A stretch of DNA of 64,000 nucleotides from Lingula anatina (GCF_001039355.2 NW_019775747.1:126001-190000), one strand, 5' to 3'. Counted from the first letter of the stretch, positions 1-14,705 are shown. Numbers and translations: made by a program. The notes: a model not told the origin generated them from the letters alone.

Positions 1-2208
1 AAATCCATGCACTGGATAACCTAACAAATCAAATTCATGAGACTTGGATGCGGTTATCTTCTCACTGTTTTTATCTGAAAAGACTACTGTCTTTCTCAAT
101 TTTGTTTATCATCTACACCATCAAGACCCCCAAGAGGAAGGATAAAAGACAAAAGAATTTCAACAAACCCCATAGAAGCTAAACTGAATGCCATTATTCA
201 AGTTGAATTAAAGGACATTGCCTTTTTAATGTTTTCTAAAATAGAAAATACTGAAATATCAAAGATTGTATGCATTTAAATGGAATGGAGACAATCATAC
301 TTAGTTCATACACATTTTTGTAGTTGGGTAAAAAACTCCTTCATAAGTGGCTCCTTCAGAAAATCTTAACATCCTTCAAGGCCTCAAATAATTTAAGGTT
401 TCTAGCATGTTTTCAACTTTTTAAATAGTTCTTGGTTATAATTTATTAGTTTTAGAGTAAAAACTCATGGGGAAGGGGAGAAAAGAAAAGTCATGTTATA
501 AACTCTGGTTCTCTACTGCTATAATGCCTACAGCAACATTGCATTATTTCAAACTTCCGCAAGAACACAAGGGATGTTTCTACTGCAAGCAGCAAAATCA
601 TTATCCAGAGGCCTTTTTATGTCTCCTGCAAGCAGTAAAGGTTATTTACTGCCCAATGATGATCAAAATAAACACAATTTACCTACGTACAAAATCATGG
701 AGATTGAACCATAAAATTCAACGCTACAGGCTTTGCACTTGCTGTGCAGTGAGCCCAGTTGGGAAAATATTATCTTATACCTAGAGAAAATGCAAGTCTT
801 CTTGCTACAGAATCTGACCTTCGGCTGTGTAAACATGGGTTCTCACACACACAGCGATAAAATCATCACTTTCCAGGTGAGGAGAAGGCTCACCTCTACA
901 GTAATTTGTGCCAGCTGACACACGGCCTGGAAGCCTTTACTCTTAACCCATCCTCAATCATTCTCAATTAGGTCTTCAGAGAAGACAAAAATCAATAGAG
1001 TCAAATTCCTCCCAGACCCAATGGTCTTTCCTTAAAATGGACCATGAGATGCAACAAGGTTTACTTGCTTTATCATCCTTTGCCATATTTATGAGATGGT
1101 TGCCAATTCTACACTGAGAATCAATATCATGTACTATATAGTCCTCCATTTAATTTTTTTTTTTCCTTTTGGTTTCCCCATTATTTTCTGCTTTTTTTTT
1201 TTAATTTTGAAATACATCAACATTTAACAGGGAAATGAAAAAAAGGCTTTTTAATTTTTTGGTATTAATTTCACTATCTTCCTGTTAATAGAAAACTTCA
1301 CTCACACATCAAAAGTGAAAGCATTTTCCTGCAGAAGACAATGGGTAAATGCAAAGCACAAAGTCGATAGAAACACTTCCTTTTTCTTTCATAAATCTAC
1401 TTTTCATCTTCTATTTAACCAATAACACAGCATTTCCTATTTCATGGGCACCAACAAAAAAGTGCGTAAGTATATATTTGAAATGAATTTATGTCTCCTC
1501 TAGTTTTCAGACCATATTATGACAAAATTGATATTAAACCAAACACCAAAATGATTTCTTTTGTAGTCTTTTCTTTTTAAACAATCTGCAAGCTCACTTC
1601 CTGAATCAATTATACAATTTTAATGCTGTACCTGTCAAGTTACTTTTCAGTACAAACCTTTATTAAAACCTAAACAAAGCAAAGCAAGTGCTCAAGTTTA
1701 CAAAGAGAAGTAATATTTGTAAGAGCATTATAGTAAAATAATTGAATATTCTTTGAAATTAGAAGTGTTCACTTTCTCAAATGACAGATTATTCCAGTCT
1801 AATTAATTCCAAGTACTTTTAGATCACCTAGAAACAAACATCAATAATTCTTTTTGTTTTCTGTTTTTATTGATGCAGTGAGATGTCCATTAGTCACCAT
1901 GCAACAGTAAAACAAAACGCGTTCCCGGTAGACCAGAAAAAGATGCTAAGACAAAAACATTCATTCAAGGGTGTATAACTACGAGTATGACCATCGACAG
2001 CAGATAAGGTATCAATAATTCTTTTTAAATGCAGAGTCAAAAGAAATATAAAGATACATGCAGTACTAACATTAATTTAATAACTGCTGCTGCTTTATCT
2101 TTCAGTGTAAACAATAAAGCATTTAAATGTTTCCTCTTGTAAAAATTGAATCATTTGTAAACATTTTTTTCTTTGCAAATTGTTTTTTTCTATTTTCACT
2201 TTTAAAAA

Positions 2209-2243
<35 letters not shown>

Positions 2244-5200
2244 TGAACCTGCAAAAAGAATTCTCTGGGAACTTGATCTTCACAGTTAAAATGGGCGGAT
2301 TCATAATACAAAGACTTTATAGCACACTTGCAGTGTCCAATCAAAACCAATGGCAATTGGTGCACTTCTACAGTCAAAATAGTCCATTAAAGGCACTTAA
2401 GTTTGAAAATGATATCTCTGAGTTAATAGATTTTTTTTTTTGCTCAACCAACAAAAAATGCATGCACATGTAGTATAAAACATAGAGACAATTCCTACAA
2501 TGCAAATAAAAATCTATTTTCAATATCAAGTAAAAGGACAAACAGAACATGAGTGATGAAGGATTTCACAATGAAGTTACTGAAATATAAAAAGGGTATT
2601 AAAACTTATATTCAAAACAATTACATTGCTGAATAAAAATTGGGATCAACTTCAAAACCTTATCATTTTTTTTCAATCTCTAAGATTTTAACTTTCTTAA
2701 TCTACAGTGTAAACCCAATAAAACTGGTTTCAAGAAAGATTAAGATAAAAAGCCACAGTCTTGAGATATGACAGGGCTAAAAGCATTATCAATACAACAA
2801 TCATGATTAAGAGAGAGCATGTTGCCAAAGCAATAACCATCAATAATCAGGGTGCATGTGAAAAAGTAAAAGAAAATATATACCAATTCATACATATTTC
2901 ATACCATACCATATTTCATACACATAAATCAGTTATGATAGAAATGATTAACAGTGACCAGCTGTCTGAATGGTAACTACAAAAATTATGTTTTATTTTG
3001 GTGCCAAAGAAACATCTGACTATGAAAATAGGTGAAGGAGACGCTTGGCATGACCTGGCCAAAAAGGCCCATGTCTACCACAGCAGCCATCGAGGCATTC
3101 AAGCGTACCCTCCACCAGCCATTTATCATCTGCTCACTGATGGCTCTATGTTGAAAAGGAGGCAGGAATTCTGTGTTTCAGAAGCCGAACATGAAAATAT
3201 CATCCCAGTAATCACGGACTCCGCAGGAATACTAAAAGAAGAAATTGCTTTATTTCTCCCCTTGGGAAAGTTGTAATGGTATTAATGTTGTTGCCTTCAC
3301 AGCAAGAAAGGAGAAATAAAGTAAAGGCTAAAACAAATTACGTATAGATGCTAAAATAATCATCAAAAACATCTGAGAGGTACACCATAAAAAATTTGTT
3401 AATAAAGACCATTTCAAGCAACTCCGGTATATTTGCCCTCACTATTCCAGATGATGTATAAGTATAATAACACATGGCAATGGTCAAGGTTGTATACACC
3501 TAAGAAAAAATATCTCCAGGCAATGGATATTTTTGATAAACACACCACATAACAACTGGTAACATTTTGTGGTTGATAAATAATACACCTCTGATCAATT
3601 AGATTACTGCATGAAAGTGATACATCATGGGAGTTAATCTGCATTTCTATAGGTCCCATAAGTTTCTCTGAGGTACTTCAAATGCATAGAATATTGCTCC
3701 AAAACACTCTCTGGCTTAGGATTTGATTCATTCTCTAACTGTACAGTATCAATAATTGGTCTGGTCATTTGATAAGACAAATTGCTTATCAATCAAATTA
3801 AGGACTGCAGGTCAAATCTGAATTACTTTTCTTTTTTAATCACATGTTACTTATGTCATGGGACACAAATACCAAATCACTAAGTAACTAAAGCGTTCAA
3901 ATACATTATACAATAATTCAAATTCTACATCAATTTGTAAATGTTTGCATGTAATATTGTTATTGGTTTATGACAGTTTGCTGTTGATTTTATTTTCACT
4001 TTTTATTTCTAGAAAACAACAAAAAAAAAGTTATACGTAACATCTATAACTTTGCCAATTCATATTTCCCTAAACAAGATTTAGGTAGAAAAACTGAAAA
4101 TTTATTCCAAAATTCTGAGAAACAAGTTGTGTACATGTCATAAAGTTGTTTTTTTTTTTTTCCTTTTTTTTTTTTGTTTTTTTTTTGTAACTAAAACTGA
4201 TAAATTTTAAAAGAATATAACATTTCAGTAGACAAGGAGTTCCAAATTTGTGAATTATTACGGTAAAAAAAACTATTGCTAGATACGTGTCCCATGTGTT
4301 AAAAAATTCCCACAAGCACAACTCAAATTAAATATAAGTTATATCAGTTTATCAGTGAAGAGCTTCGAACCATTTCAATTGAGATACATAATTGTACATG
4401 CCTCTCTGATCAAAATCTACATAATTTTTTTTTTTAATCAAAAAGAAAAAAGTTCCCAGCTAAGTCCTCAGCACATGTCAGTCACCAATGGCATGAATAG
4501 AATGGACCCATTTCGTGGAACCAATAAAACACAATTAAGCCCCACTGGCACACAATGTCTTGTCATACATAATATGGGCCATTACTTGGGGGGTAGTCTG
4601 TATCCCCTATTAGATTAAACTCTTAAACTACACTGTCAAAGAGCATTATCTTTATATCCTAATTAGCCAAGTCACTGGGAGTTGTACATTATATGTATAT
4701 ACAATTCTATTATATAGTTCTGGAACTGTATTTTGCCAAAAATGATTAAATAGAATTACTTTCTTGGCACACATATATTCCTAACCACAAAGGGGACAGA
4801 TTAGGCCTTGAACAATAATTCGTACTCTGAATAAAAACATTAACTACGTGAATAATATTGTTACGATCCCAGCAGAAAATATTGCCTCATAAACAGAGAC
4901 AGACAATTATATTATGTCTGAATAGTTAAAACATTACTCACGAGCCAGAAAAAGAAACTTAACTTCAAATGGAAAAGATAACCCTGGGGACCATAGTCTT
5001 ATTTTTATGTAAAACTACATACACAGGGAGAACAATAAAAATATCTGAACAACCCTATCACCTAATATGTACAATAAATGCTTTGAGTTTTAGGGGGACT
5101 ACCATTTTAGAAGCAACACTGATTTCATGTGCAAGTGATACACAGAAAATTAACAAAAAAAGATTATCATTCATGGATTTTGTTTCTGAAAAATATGCAT

Positions 5201-8200
5201 AATGACACAGTGGGACCACTTTTAGAATTAAAGTGTTGTTTTGTTTTTCTCTCTCTCACAAAGCATCAAGCAAAACAATTACAACATCACTGTCAGGTAA
5301 TCTGAAAGGAACACAAAACTGTGACTGTGAAATCACATAAAATTAATGGTCCGTCAAAAGGTGAAAAAAAGTTATTCCTGGCATGTTTTCCTTCCTTACT
5401 AAGACTTATGAGGGAGTTTATCCAAAAACCAAAAACAGCTAGCAGCTCTGTTCTCCATGTTTGATGACAATCACTGATGATCCAACAATTAGCTCTATTC
5501 ACTTTAGGAAAGAGCTTTTTGATGTACATGTAAAAAACAACCTGATACACCTTGATAAGTCAAAAGCAATGAAGCGGATTAACAAGCTTGATTGCAATCT
5601 ACCCTGTGATCAAATGTATTGATCTGCATATGACTGTTAGTTTTTAAAAACAATCTGTTGATATATGTCCTCTATTTGGCCACACATTTTTTAAGCCTCA
5701 TCTCAGAGATACAATGTAACATACAGAGGCATTGTCACAGTAAGTATAGATATAAACATCAGTTGACTACTTCCAAATATCAATTATTGAAAAAAAAATC
5801 ACAATGCATATCAACACTGCAAAAACAAAAGTGATGAACGCTACAGCTGCAAGTAAAAAGCAACCATATTTGTACAGTGTATGTCCGACAAAAGCATGAA
5901 TTACCTCTGTAGGTGACAACACTTGCTGAGGTGGGAACATCCTGCACTGGCATGTGTTGACAGCAAAATTGGTGAAATGGCAGGAAAAGAACTCTGCAGG
6001 AGGAAACATACTTCAAAACACTTACGATGATGGCTCCTTTTAAATACTGTGACAGTGCCTCAAAAAGGAAATCACATTTCACATTCTTCTTTGTACGTAT
6101 CTAGTGCTATTCTCACTGCATTGAAAGTGATCATGGTGGCAGGTGACAGCAAAGCATGCAATTTACTACAAAAAATCCATTCCATCCTCCTTTGAAAGTG
6201 TAAAAATTCAAAATTTTTCAAAAATTTTATGTTATTTAACAGTTATTTTTGTGAGAAGTTTGTTTTACTTCAATACATGATTGAAGATAATGAAGTCTAA
6301 CTTCTACATATAACAGTGCTTCAAATGTAATATTATCAATACAGTTAACATGAAGTATTTTGTGTTGCCATTAGGGTAATTCTCTGAGGACAACACTAAA
6401 TGAGTTTCATTATCAGTTTTCACAAGTTGAGAACCTGCAATTTAATGTATAAAACATTAGTTACAATTAGTCCAATTGCAAATTGCATCACAGTATCTAG
6501 TAATGGATGAGAAGAGGATAATTTTTCAATTTGGAGAGCAACAATCAATGAAACACTGCTTCTTTACATCAAAATGTTGTCAAAACAACAAAACTGCTTT
6601 TAAAATGATGGTATCAAATAAAGGGAGCTCAGATGTGTTGTGCCTTTCAACCAAAAGCTAAAGTATTCAGTCTATAGAAACAGTTATCAATAAATATCAG
6701 TATAAATATGAGCTGCGTGCTTAGTTCAAGCACAAAGATCATGTCCTGAACAATTTCAACTAATATTTTAAATAAGGCTTTAATTAAAAACAGCTCAAAT
6801 ATACACTTAAGCACAAAAAAGTACTTCTATTCAGGTTTATCTGTAAGCTGTATGTTTGAGTAAATTTAGAGATTTATAGCTGCTTCAAACAAATTGTTTT
6901 TCCACTTAGCGTATCCACATATTGCAACATAGATAGAGAAATATGAACTCAACCTGAAGTAAATTGACTTTAAGCTTACATTTATGATGATTTGTGTTAG
7001 TCTCAATTTTCATGCACAGAGTTAATGTTATGCTTTCCTGTCTAGTGTTGGTGTAATAAGATATCAAACATCATATCCACTTGCAAGTCTTATTTTTCAT
7101 TATAGTTTTTTATGTAGAAATTTGAATCAAATTCAATCCAGATGATTCAAAGCGAAAAAAATCCAGGTAATAGAATTATCTACAAAAGATAAAAGTACAA
7201 ACAATCTTTAAAACCGGAGATGTCTCCTGAGATTTGGCCACCAATCACCAGTTGTTGAAAAAATAATGTTGATTTTCTTCCAATTAACATACATCATATT
7301 TTCCTTAATAAATGTACTGTATCTTAAGAGATCAGTAAGAAAACGTCTACAAAAATTGTTCTTCAGACATAAAAAGTCAAACGCATCGCCAAGTAACTGT
7401 TCAAATCAAGGTAAAAAAAAAGATCCAGTACATAACTTTCTAAAAGCATTCTTTTCATCTGCCTACTTAAGGACCATTTTACCTGCTGATTCTACTACAA
7501 TCAGACCATTTCTACACCAAAAAGCTCAGCTTGACAAAGACAAATTACACTGGTGACAATTTCTGGTCCATAATAAACCAGTCCATGTTAATTGAAAGTG
7601 TCAGAGTGCTGTCATTAATAACTGTTGTGTATGTTTTATGCAGCTTAGTGTCTAGCCACTATGAGCCTACAGTAAAGGCTCACTAAATTTGAACAAAACT
7701 GTTTAACTGTGTCTCTCTAAACCATGATTCTATTCTGATATCTGAGAAATAATGATTAAAAGTAGCGATTTAATAACAGAAGATTTTTTTATGTTGGTAA
7801 AATGATTGGTCTTAAAATATTGGATATTGGAATAAGTTTGTTGTTTAAAAATTGTGAGTAATTACTACATTCATCAGCTTTACAGCTCACTAACTTGAAA
7901 GGATTCATTAATTTTTTGTCAGGATTCTTCTGAAAGAAACTGTAGCTGCTTTATTTTTCAGTCATTTTTTCCCATTCATTACACCCTTCATCGAAGAAAA
8001 AGAAAGAAAAAAATAGTAATCAGTTTGAGAACTTCTCTTAAAAGGCCTCTAAAACAAGTCTATTGTTCAAACTCCCAAGTAGTCAGTGTTCGTAATAACT
8101 AGATTTAAAAGCAGCACTCTATCACTTTTACTGATTCGAATGTTACCTGATCACAAAAGCTTAAGCGAAGGGATAAAGAATATTACTTCAAGATGACCTA

Positions 8201-11200
8201 GTAAGTCAAAATAACATAATGAAAAAAACCAATCATTGGCAACAATATATTTATCCAGAAGTAAAGCTGGATTTTGAGAAGCAGGTGGTAAATGATAGAA
8301 AACCCAATATATTACATTCCTAGTTCCAAGCATTTGTGCTTATTCAATGCATTTTTGTCTTTTGCCAATTTTTGTGTGTAATTACTCTCTTATAGCAGAC
8401 AGATAACTTCATAAAAATAACATAATGTACAGTAGATTACCCATTTTCAAAACTATACAATTGTCAGAATTTGCTAAATCACTTTAATGTAAAAAGGCCA
8501 CCAGATTAAAAGCTTCTAAGAAAATGACAGAGAATAATGACAAAATATTGCTGTATTGCGTGTAACATGCTTTAACTACAGGTCCTGATCACCTGCAAAT
8601 ACATACCTCAAATTATAAAATTACAAAATGCATTACAGTATTATCAAGAGCGGATATGGGATGACAGGAATTGGGGCCCAACATTTTCCATGGGACTTGA
8701 AAGTCTGATGCATAAACCAAGTAAATCCAGTTAAGCATCCCACTCAACAGAAAAAAGCCCAAAAGTGAATAAGGTGGAGAGAAGTTTTAGGCAGACAGTT
8801 GAAAAAAGCACATCCCCCGGATTGAAAGCTAGCAACATGCTGGTGACCGTTTTGTTTTTCTGTGTCATTTTTGAACACATCTCTAGCATTGTGGTGTCAA
8901 GTTCTAATACGTAAGGCTTCTATCAGATGTAGAATTCAGGGATTAGCTTTTTTCCTACATTTTCCATGTCACTACATCATTATAAAATCTCTTTCTTCAG
9001 ATCTATTAGTCAAAAGCAACACCAATCCAATAACGGTCATTTGTTTTTAGAAGCACAGAAATAACAGAAATGTGTTACCACGTGCTAACAAATATATCAC
9101 AATCAAAAGAGAGCACAACTAACACAACAGATAATTTAAACACAAAATTTGCTATAGGAATATTGTATCTAAATCCCTAAATCTCAGCTTTCATAGCATA
9201 CAGGCATCAAGTTGCTGAAAAAATATATCAACACCAACACAAGTTATTAGCCATGTCTATCCTGTAGGTCTGTGACCAAAAATCAATATTATCAACATGC
9301 AACAAAATACAATTTACAAGAAAGTCAATCTAGCACAACTCTAATTATGCACTCTAAACACGAAAAGTAGTGTTTAATAGATTTTTATAGAGATGCATTT
9401 ATAACATTCATTTACGTGTATCGATCAGTTGCAAGTTACATCTGTACTTAAAACCACCATTGTGGTGTTGAGATACTCCATTTCACAAACCTGCAAACAA
9501 TTTGACATTATTCTTTGTCTACACAGTGGCAATTTTCTAATGGCAACATTGTAGTCAGTGTGAAAAAGAAAGAAAAAAGAAGATAGAGAATTGCTATTCT
9601 TAAATTTAAAGGCATTCAATATATGCAGCATTGGAAAGTAAATAATCAATCAATATGTACCCTACGATGGCAAAAATATTGTTGTTAGTAATTTCATAAA
9701 GAGTGATACTTACATTTAGCCAAGTATTCAATTTATTTCACCTCTGTTGAAAAGCAATCTAAAAAGGTAAAGCACAACATCTGAAATTACAAATAAAGAT
9801 AAAAATAACATTGAACTGTGATATTATATAAAGCAAAGACATTATGTACCGTAAGACTTAAAAAACTATTTGCAGGGTTGCAGAGCTGTATGAAAACGTC
9901 AGGAGCTGGTTCTCTCATTAAATGTAGGGCCAAAATTATGGTAAAAATTTAAATAATTACCCACCCCTTTCATTTACTCAATCCTTTTGGTTCAAAATTA
10001 TAAAGAGATATTACCATAGTTTGAAAAGAAAAATATGTACAAATGTGTACATTACCAGTGCCTGTTCATTTAATTGAGATTATAGTACGTTAACATGCAT
10101 ACTAAAAGAATGTCTTTCTTGCCCTGAATGTTGGTATACAAAAGGATTTTACAAAAAAAGTAAATCTTCAACATAAGATTTATTTCCTTTCTTTTTATTT
10201 TGATTATCAAAACATGATAATAAACAGATATCAATCTAACAAACAAAATGCTTTATTTCAGGCAATAACTTCAAAAATTCTCCCTTCATTGGTGGGCTAT
10301 AGCATTAATGATGAATACATCATTTTTTATAGACATACAATGTGTTTAGACCTTTATATATCAAAATATTTATTTTCCTGAAGATTTCAACAACTTTCCC
10401 TTAATCACCTAGGTACACCACATCCAAAACTGTTGACAAAACTGGTGTCTTTTAACCCACTTTTGTGTTCTAAGTATCTAGTTTTTGAGTCACCCTTGTA
10501 ATGGAGGTGGAGCCTGCTGAAATTCACTCATAAAAATGAAAGAAATTTAACAACTAAAAGTTGGTGTATGGTTTCTAATTTTTCTCAATAGTTTTGGACA
10601 GGTTATACCTTTGTGTTTTAGAAAAATTGTAGAATTTACCCGGAAAATTAATCTTTATGCTATATATAGGTCTTAGGTGCATTGTATGCCTTTAAAGATA
10701 TATTGAAATATGCATTTCTTTTTTACATTGTGCATATCACTGTCACTGGTTAAACAAAATCTCTAGTAACCTTCGCATCCACCATTCATATCTATATTTT
10801 TTCTATGTATTTTTTCCTTTGTGTGAAATGAAATTGCTTAGGCCTTTTTCATTCTCCACTTTGTTACCTGAGAAAGATTAAGCATGCACAATTAAAACAA
10901 ACACAATCTCTATATAATCCAATTTTAAACATATGCATAACACCTGAGCTGAAAATGCACTTAACAAATATTTAATTTGAAGATAGAGTATCAAAAGAAA
11001 ACAAACAAAAATGAACAACTTAACAGTATTACTGATAAGTAGAAGCTGTGTCATGGAAAACAAATCTACGTAAGTTGGGAAGACACCACAGTAGTGCCAT
11101 GTTACCATGTTACCTCACTGGAGGGCATTTGTGTTTAATAAATTGTCCCGACACATTGAGGAAACAATATTTACTGAAAACTTCAAATATTGCCAATATA

Positions 11201-11351
11201 AAAAAGAATGGAGAAGTGAGTCTTCTCTGGTTTATGAGTAAAACACACTTTCATCATATTTTCACAAATAGTGTTTTTCTTGTTAAGCATTTGAGCATTT
11301 GGAGAAGTGGATAAAAATGTTCCTGACGATATTAAAATAGTTAAGACAATA
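1..11351. other. AT-rich non-coding region, no gene recognised
   Basis: I see no recognisable exon, domain or RNA gene in these 11 kb. The sequence is strongly AT-rich, with many A and T runs, and open frames are short and of no recognised family. Because it lies directly downstream of the minus-strand SLC25A19 stop codon, part of it is presumably that gene's 3' UTR, but I could not fix a polyadenylation site. A slightly GC-richer patch at about 3000-3280 has a 92-codon open frame and is discussed as a finding. Confidence 0.6.
2212..2241. repeat. (TA)n microsatellite
   Basis: An uninterrupted run of about 15 TA dinucleotides inside the AT-rich 3' region of SLC25A19. Confidence 0.95.
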
Positions 11352-11677
11352 CTATCTATACTTATCTAGGTCATTTCTATATCTCTTTCTCATGAGATAA
11401 CAACTCTGTTCATAAAAGAAGAATGAAAAACCTGTGCTTAATCCTGCTTTCAACAAACTGGGAGTGATTCCCTTGTAAAAACCACCTAATTTTTCTTCTT
11501 TCCAAATCAACTTTATACAATGGCGCAAGCCATTATAGATCCTATGTTCACCAAATGTTTTTCTTGCTTCTTCAAAACCCTGGACCTGCAGTCTTTTCTT
11601 GAGAACATCCAAGGGGTATACAACTGCCTTAGAACAGGTTCCTGCACAGAAACCACAAGTCATGCTATCCATTGCAC
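11352..11677 (-). CDS. SLC25A19: Mitochondrial thiamine pyrophosphate carrier, last coding exon only
   Basis: This is the terminal coding exon of an SLC25 inner-membrane carrier that imports thiamine pyrophosphate into mitochondria for the 2-oxoacid dehydrogenases. On the minus strand an acceptor (TTAATAG) precedes 11677, the first codon is split (phase 1), and the TAG stop is at 11352-11354. The third carrier repeat is visible: the signature YPLDVLKKRLQVQGF (P-x-D-x-x-K), then the SLC25A19-like stretch EARKTFGEH, a matrix helix (YKGITPSLLKAGLSTG) and the last membrane helix (GFSFFFYEQ). The close match to the vertebrate SLC25A19 C-terminus as I recall it supports the name. No upstream exons for repeats 1 and 2 are visible between 11.7 and 15.2 kb, where a plus-strand gene begins, so the gene is truncated here. 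Confidence 0.85.
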
Positions 11678-11934
11678 CTATTAACATAAAAAATAAAATA
11701 AATCAGTTTCAAGCACATCGATCTCTCTACATATATTTATGAATTTCCCAAGGCTAAACTTAAAGCACATAGACTGAATGTGAATGGACAGATAAAACTA
11801 TTTTACTTTATTATGGCCTGAATGAATAAATTTGAGCTAAATGCTTTTTTTTTCTTTCACCAGGGGCAGATTGAGGTCATCTCCTAGGCCTTCTGGAACT
11901 CGGTCAGATTTTCAAGTTTATATAATATAATATA
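11678..11934. other. Intron or flank upstream of the SLC25A19 exon
   Basis: AT-rich sequence immediately 5' (minus sense) of the SLC25A19 terminal exon. It is presumably the start of the preceding intron. No coding signal was seen. Confidence 0.5.
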
Positions 11935-12132
11935 ATATATATAATATATTTATTTCAAGTCTAAAATCCATAAAATGTTCAATAGACTGTACAACATAAA
12001 ATACAAAGAAGTTTATAGATAAAAATGGTTAAGATATATTTTATATAAATAAGAGCTAAACTAACTTAATTGTAATAAACAGTAATTAAAAGTAAAAAAT
12101 CCAAGGTTTAAGATTGTAAAATTTAAGATTCA
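11935..12132 (-). mobile_element. 5'-truncated LINE 3'-end fragment
   Basis: This stretch repeats the 3' end of the larger LINE at 12329-14705 almost base for base: a TATAATATAATA-rich tail, then TTTATTTCAAGTCTAAAATC and about 170 further bases. The two copies are direct repeats about 390 bp apart, separated by roughly 200 bp of non-repeat sequence. It is best read as a separate, very short 5'-truncated insertion of the same family in the same orientation. A single ambiguous base (N) is at 12137, next to its inner end. Confidence 0.75.
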
Positions 12133-12328
12133 TGAANTAGATTTGAATGAGTAAAGGGTACTGTGGATTATTGCATATGAGGGCCATGTTATTTGTGAAA
12201 TTCAATTAATTTTATTAAACCGCTGACACTCCGATTTGGATACTTTTCTTAAACTGAGGTAAACGATGCCCGTTACAAGTCCCATCTTAATCATCCATCT
12301 AACTGGAACTTCCTTTACCTCTTAATTA

Positions 12329-14705
12329 TAATATATATAATATAATATATTTATTTCAAGTCTAAAATCCATAAAATGTTCAATAGACTGTACAACATAG
12401 AATACAAAGAAGTTTATAGATAAAAATGATTAAGATATATTTTATATAAATAAGAGCTAAACTAACTTAATTGTAATAAACAGTAATTAAAAGTAAAAAA
12501 TCCAAGGTTTCTTTAAAATTGTAAAATTTATGATTCATGAATAAAATGTCTTAAAAATATGAGTTTTAAATTCCTTTTTAAAAGATTCTTGTGATTCTAT
12601 TTGTCTAATAAAAATTGGCAACTTATTCCACTCTACTGGTGCAGCTACACAAAATGATATGTCACCATACGATTTTAACCTTGATTTTGGAACTTTCAGT
12701 AAAAGTTTGTCACCAGACCTCAGGGATCTTTGAGGGCTATAATGTTTGACTAGATCAGTTATATATGGTGGAGCTAGATTATAAAAAGCAGCATGTGTAA
12801 AAACTAAAACCTTAAATAAAATTCTGGCCCTAACTGGTAACCAGTGCAGATGCTTTAAAATTGGAGTGATATGGCAATCCCTAGGCTGTAGCATTAAAAG
12901 CCGTGCTGAGATATTCTGGATGCGTTGTAATCTTTTGATCTTATCATCTGGACATCCATATAATATAGAATTGCAATAGTCTAGCCTGGAAGTTACCAAT
13001 GAGTGTATAACAGTAGCAGCAGATGATTGAGTCAGATGTTTCCTTATGGTGCTAATATTCCGAATGTTGAATAAACAAGACCTTGTGATGTTGGAGATCT
13101 GTTTGTCCATTGAAAGTGTAGAATCAAAGTATACTCCTAAATTTTTTACATGGGGGGAGGAAAATGCCATACTAGCTCCAATTTTAAGTTGCAAGTTATG
13201 AGCAAGGCCCTTGTTGTGGGGTTGAGTAATGACTAAAAATTCTGTTTTTCCATCATTTATCTTCAATTTGTTTGAAATGAGCCGACCTCTGAGGTCTGAT
13301 ATGCAATCAACAATTGTGTTCACAGACAATGCTGGATCATGGATGTTACAAGATGTGTGCAACTGGGTATCATCGGCATAAAAGTGGTAACCTATCTTAT
13401 GATAACGCAGACTTGCTCCAAGGGGTAACGTGTAAACACAAAACTTAAGCGGGCCAAGCACGCTCCCCTGAGGAACACCAAATAAAAGCTGTGAGAGTTC
13501 AGAAAGCACTCCATTTATATTAACTTGATGCATTCTCCCAACAAGATAGGATCGTAAAAGATCTAAGGCCTTTTCTCAAACCCCTACACTCTGCTCTAGA
13601 AATGTCAATAAAATATTATCGTCTACTGTGTCAAACGCAGCAGACAAATCTAACAGTACCAATAACATAGCAGAATGTTTGTCAACACCACTTAACAAAT
13701 CATTTTTAATTCTCAAAAGTGCAGATTCTGTGCTATGATTGAATTTGTAGGCTGACTGCATTTCCTCAACAAGATTGTTTGCTTCTAAATGCTTAAATAG
13801 TCTAACTGCTATAACCCTTTCTACTACCTTAGATAAAAATGACAGGATACAGGACGATAGTGTACCAAAAGATCCGTGTCAAGGTTGTCCTTTTTGAGTA
13901 GTGGGCGAATTATTGCAGATTTAAACTTTTTTGGAAAAACACCCACAGTGAAACATTTGTTGATAATTTCCACAATCAAAGTTATTACAGCCGGAAGAAT
14001 CTGAACCAATAATGATGATGGGGTCGGGTCTAACATGTATGATGTCTTTTTGGAACTGGTTATTATCTTTGATACTTCACAAGTGGTTGTTGGTTCAAAT
14101 ATAGTGATGAGTGACTTCGGTTCTTGTAAAAGTTCTGACAAAGGTGGATGCGATGGTGTAGTCACAGTCTTTTCTAATTCAGAAAGTTCAGCGTTGATAT
14201 TACTGACTTTAGACACAAAAAAGTCACTCATGTTATTTGCAAGATCTTTCACTGAATCTGTTTTGGGGTACTTAGAGCAATTAGTTTTTCCCAGAATAGT
14301 GTTAACAGTTCTAAATAAAGCCTTGGTATCACCATCACATTCTTGTATCATGTTAGAATAATACGTTTCTTTAGCTTGACAGATTAATTTGTTTACATGA
14401 CAACATGCTTCTTTATAGATCTGATGATGAACAGTTAATTTACTACCTCGCCACTTCCTCTCCGCTTTCCTTCTATCTCTCTTTGCCTCCAGAATGTGAT
14501 CATTCATCCAAGGTTGCAGGTCTTTCTTAACAAACGTTTTAGTTTTGACAGGTGCAAGGTTGTCAAGTGCAGTTGTCAATGTCCTGTCATACAGAAGCAC
14601 ACATTCCTCAGGACTCAAATTATCAAAACTTAAATCACCCAGCTGTGATGTAATCTGTCGTTGTAATTCATTTACATCAATGCCCTTGATTTTTCTGAAC
14701 GAGAC
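12329..14705 (-). mobile_element. Non-LTR retrotransposon (CR1/L2-like), decayed reverse transcriptase
   Basis: The minus strand encodes the linker, reverse transcriptase and C-terminus of a CR1/L2/Crack-type LINE. In order: the post-endonuclease linker (about 14700-14200), fingers and palm with GVFPKKFKSAIIRPLLKK and HYRPVS (to about 13824), AYKFNHSTESALLRIKNDLL and LLVLLDLSAAFDTVDD (13761-13576), then GVPQGSVLGPL, the catalytic HFYADDTQL box and the LHWLP C-terminal region, ending at 12535. The copy is dead: the reading frame shifts near 13824, and an in-frame TGA follows the codons for SVGV at about 13573. The 3' UTR and AT-rich tail run to about 12329. The 5' end, including the endonuclease, is lost in or before the assembly gap at 14706. 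The clade is inferred from motifs only. Confidence 0.85.

Noticed and set aside
5767-6082. Overlapping 80- and 100-codon minus-strand frames
   Set aside because: Cysteine- and phenylalanine-rich translations of AT-rich DNA, with no splice-phase or domain support and overlapping frames.
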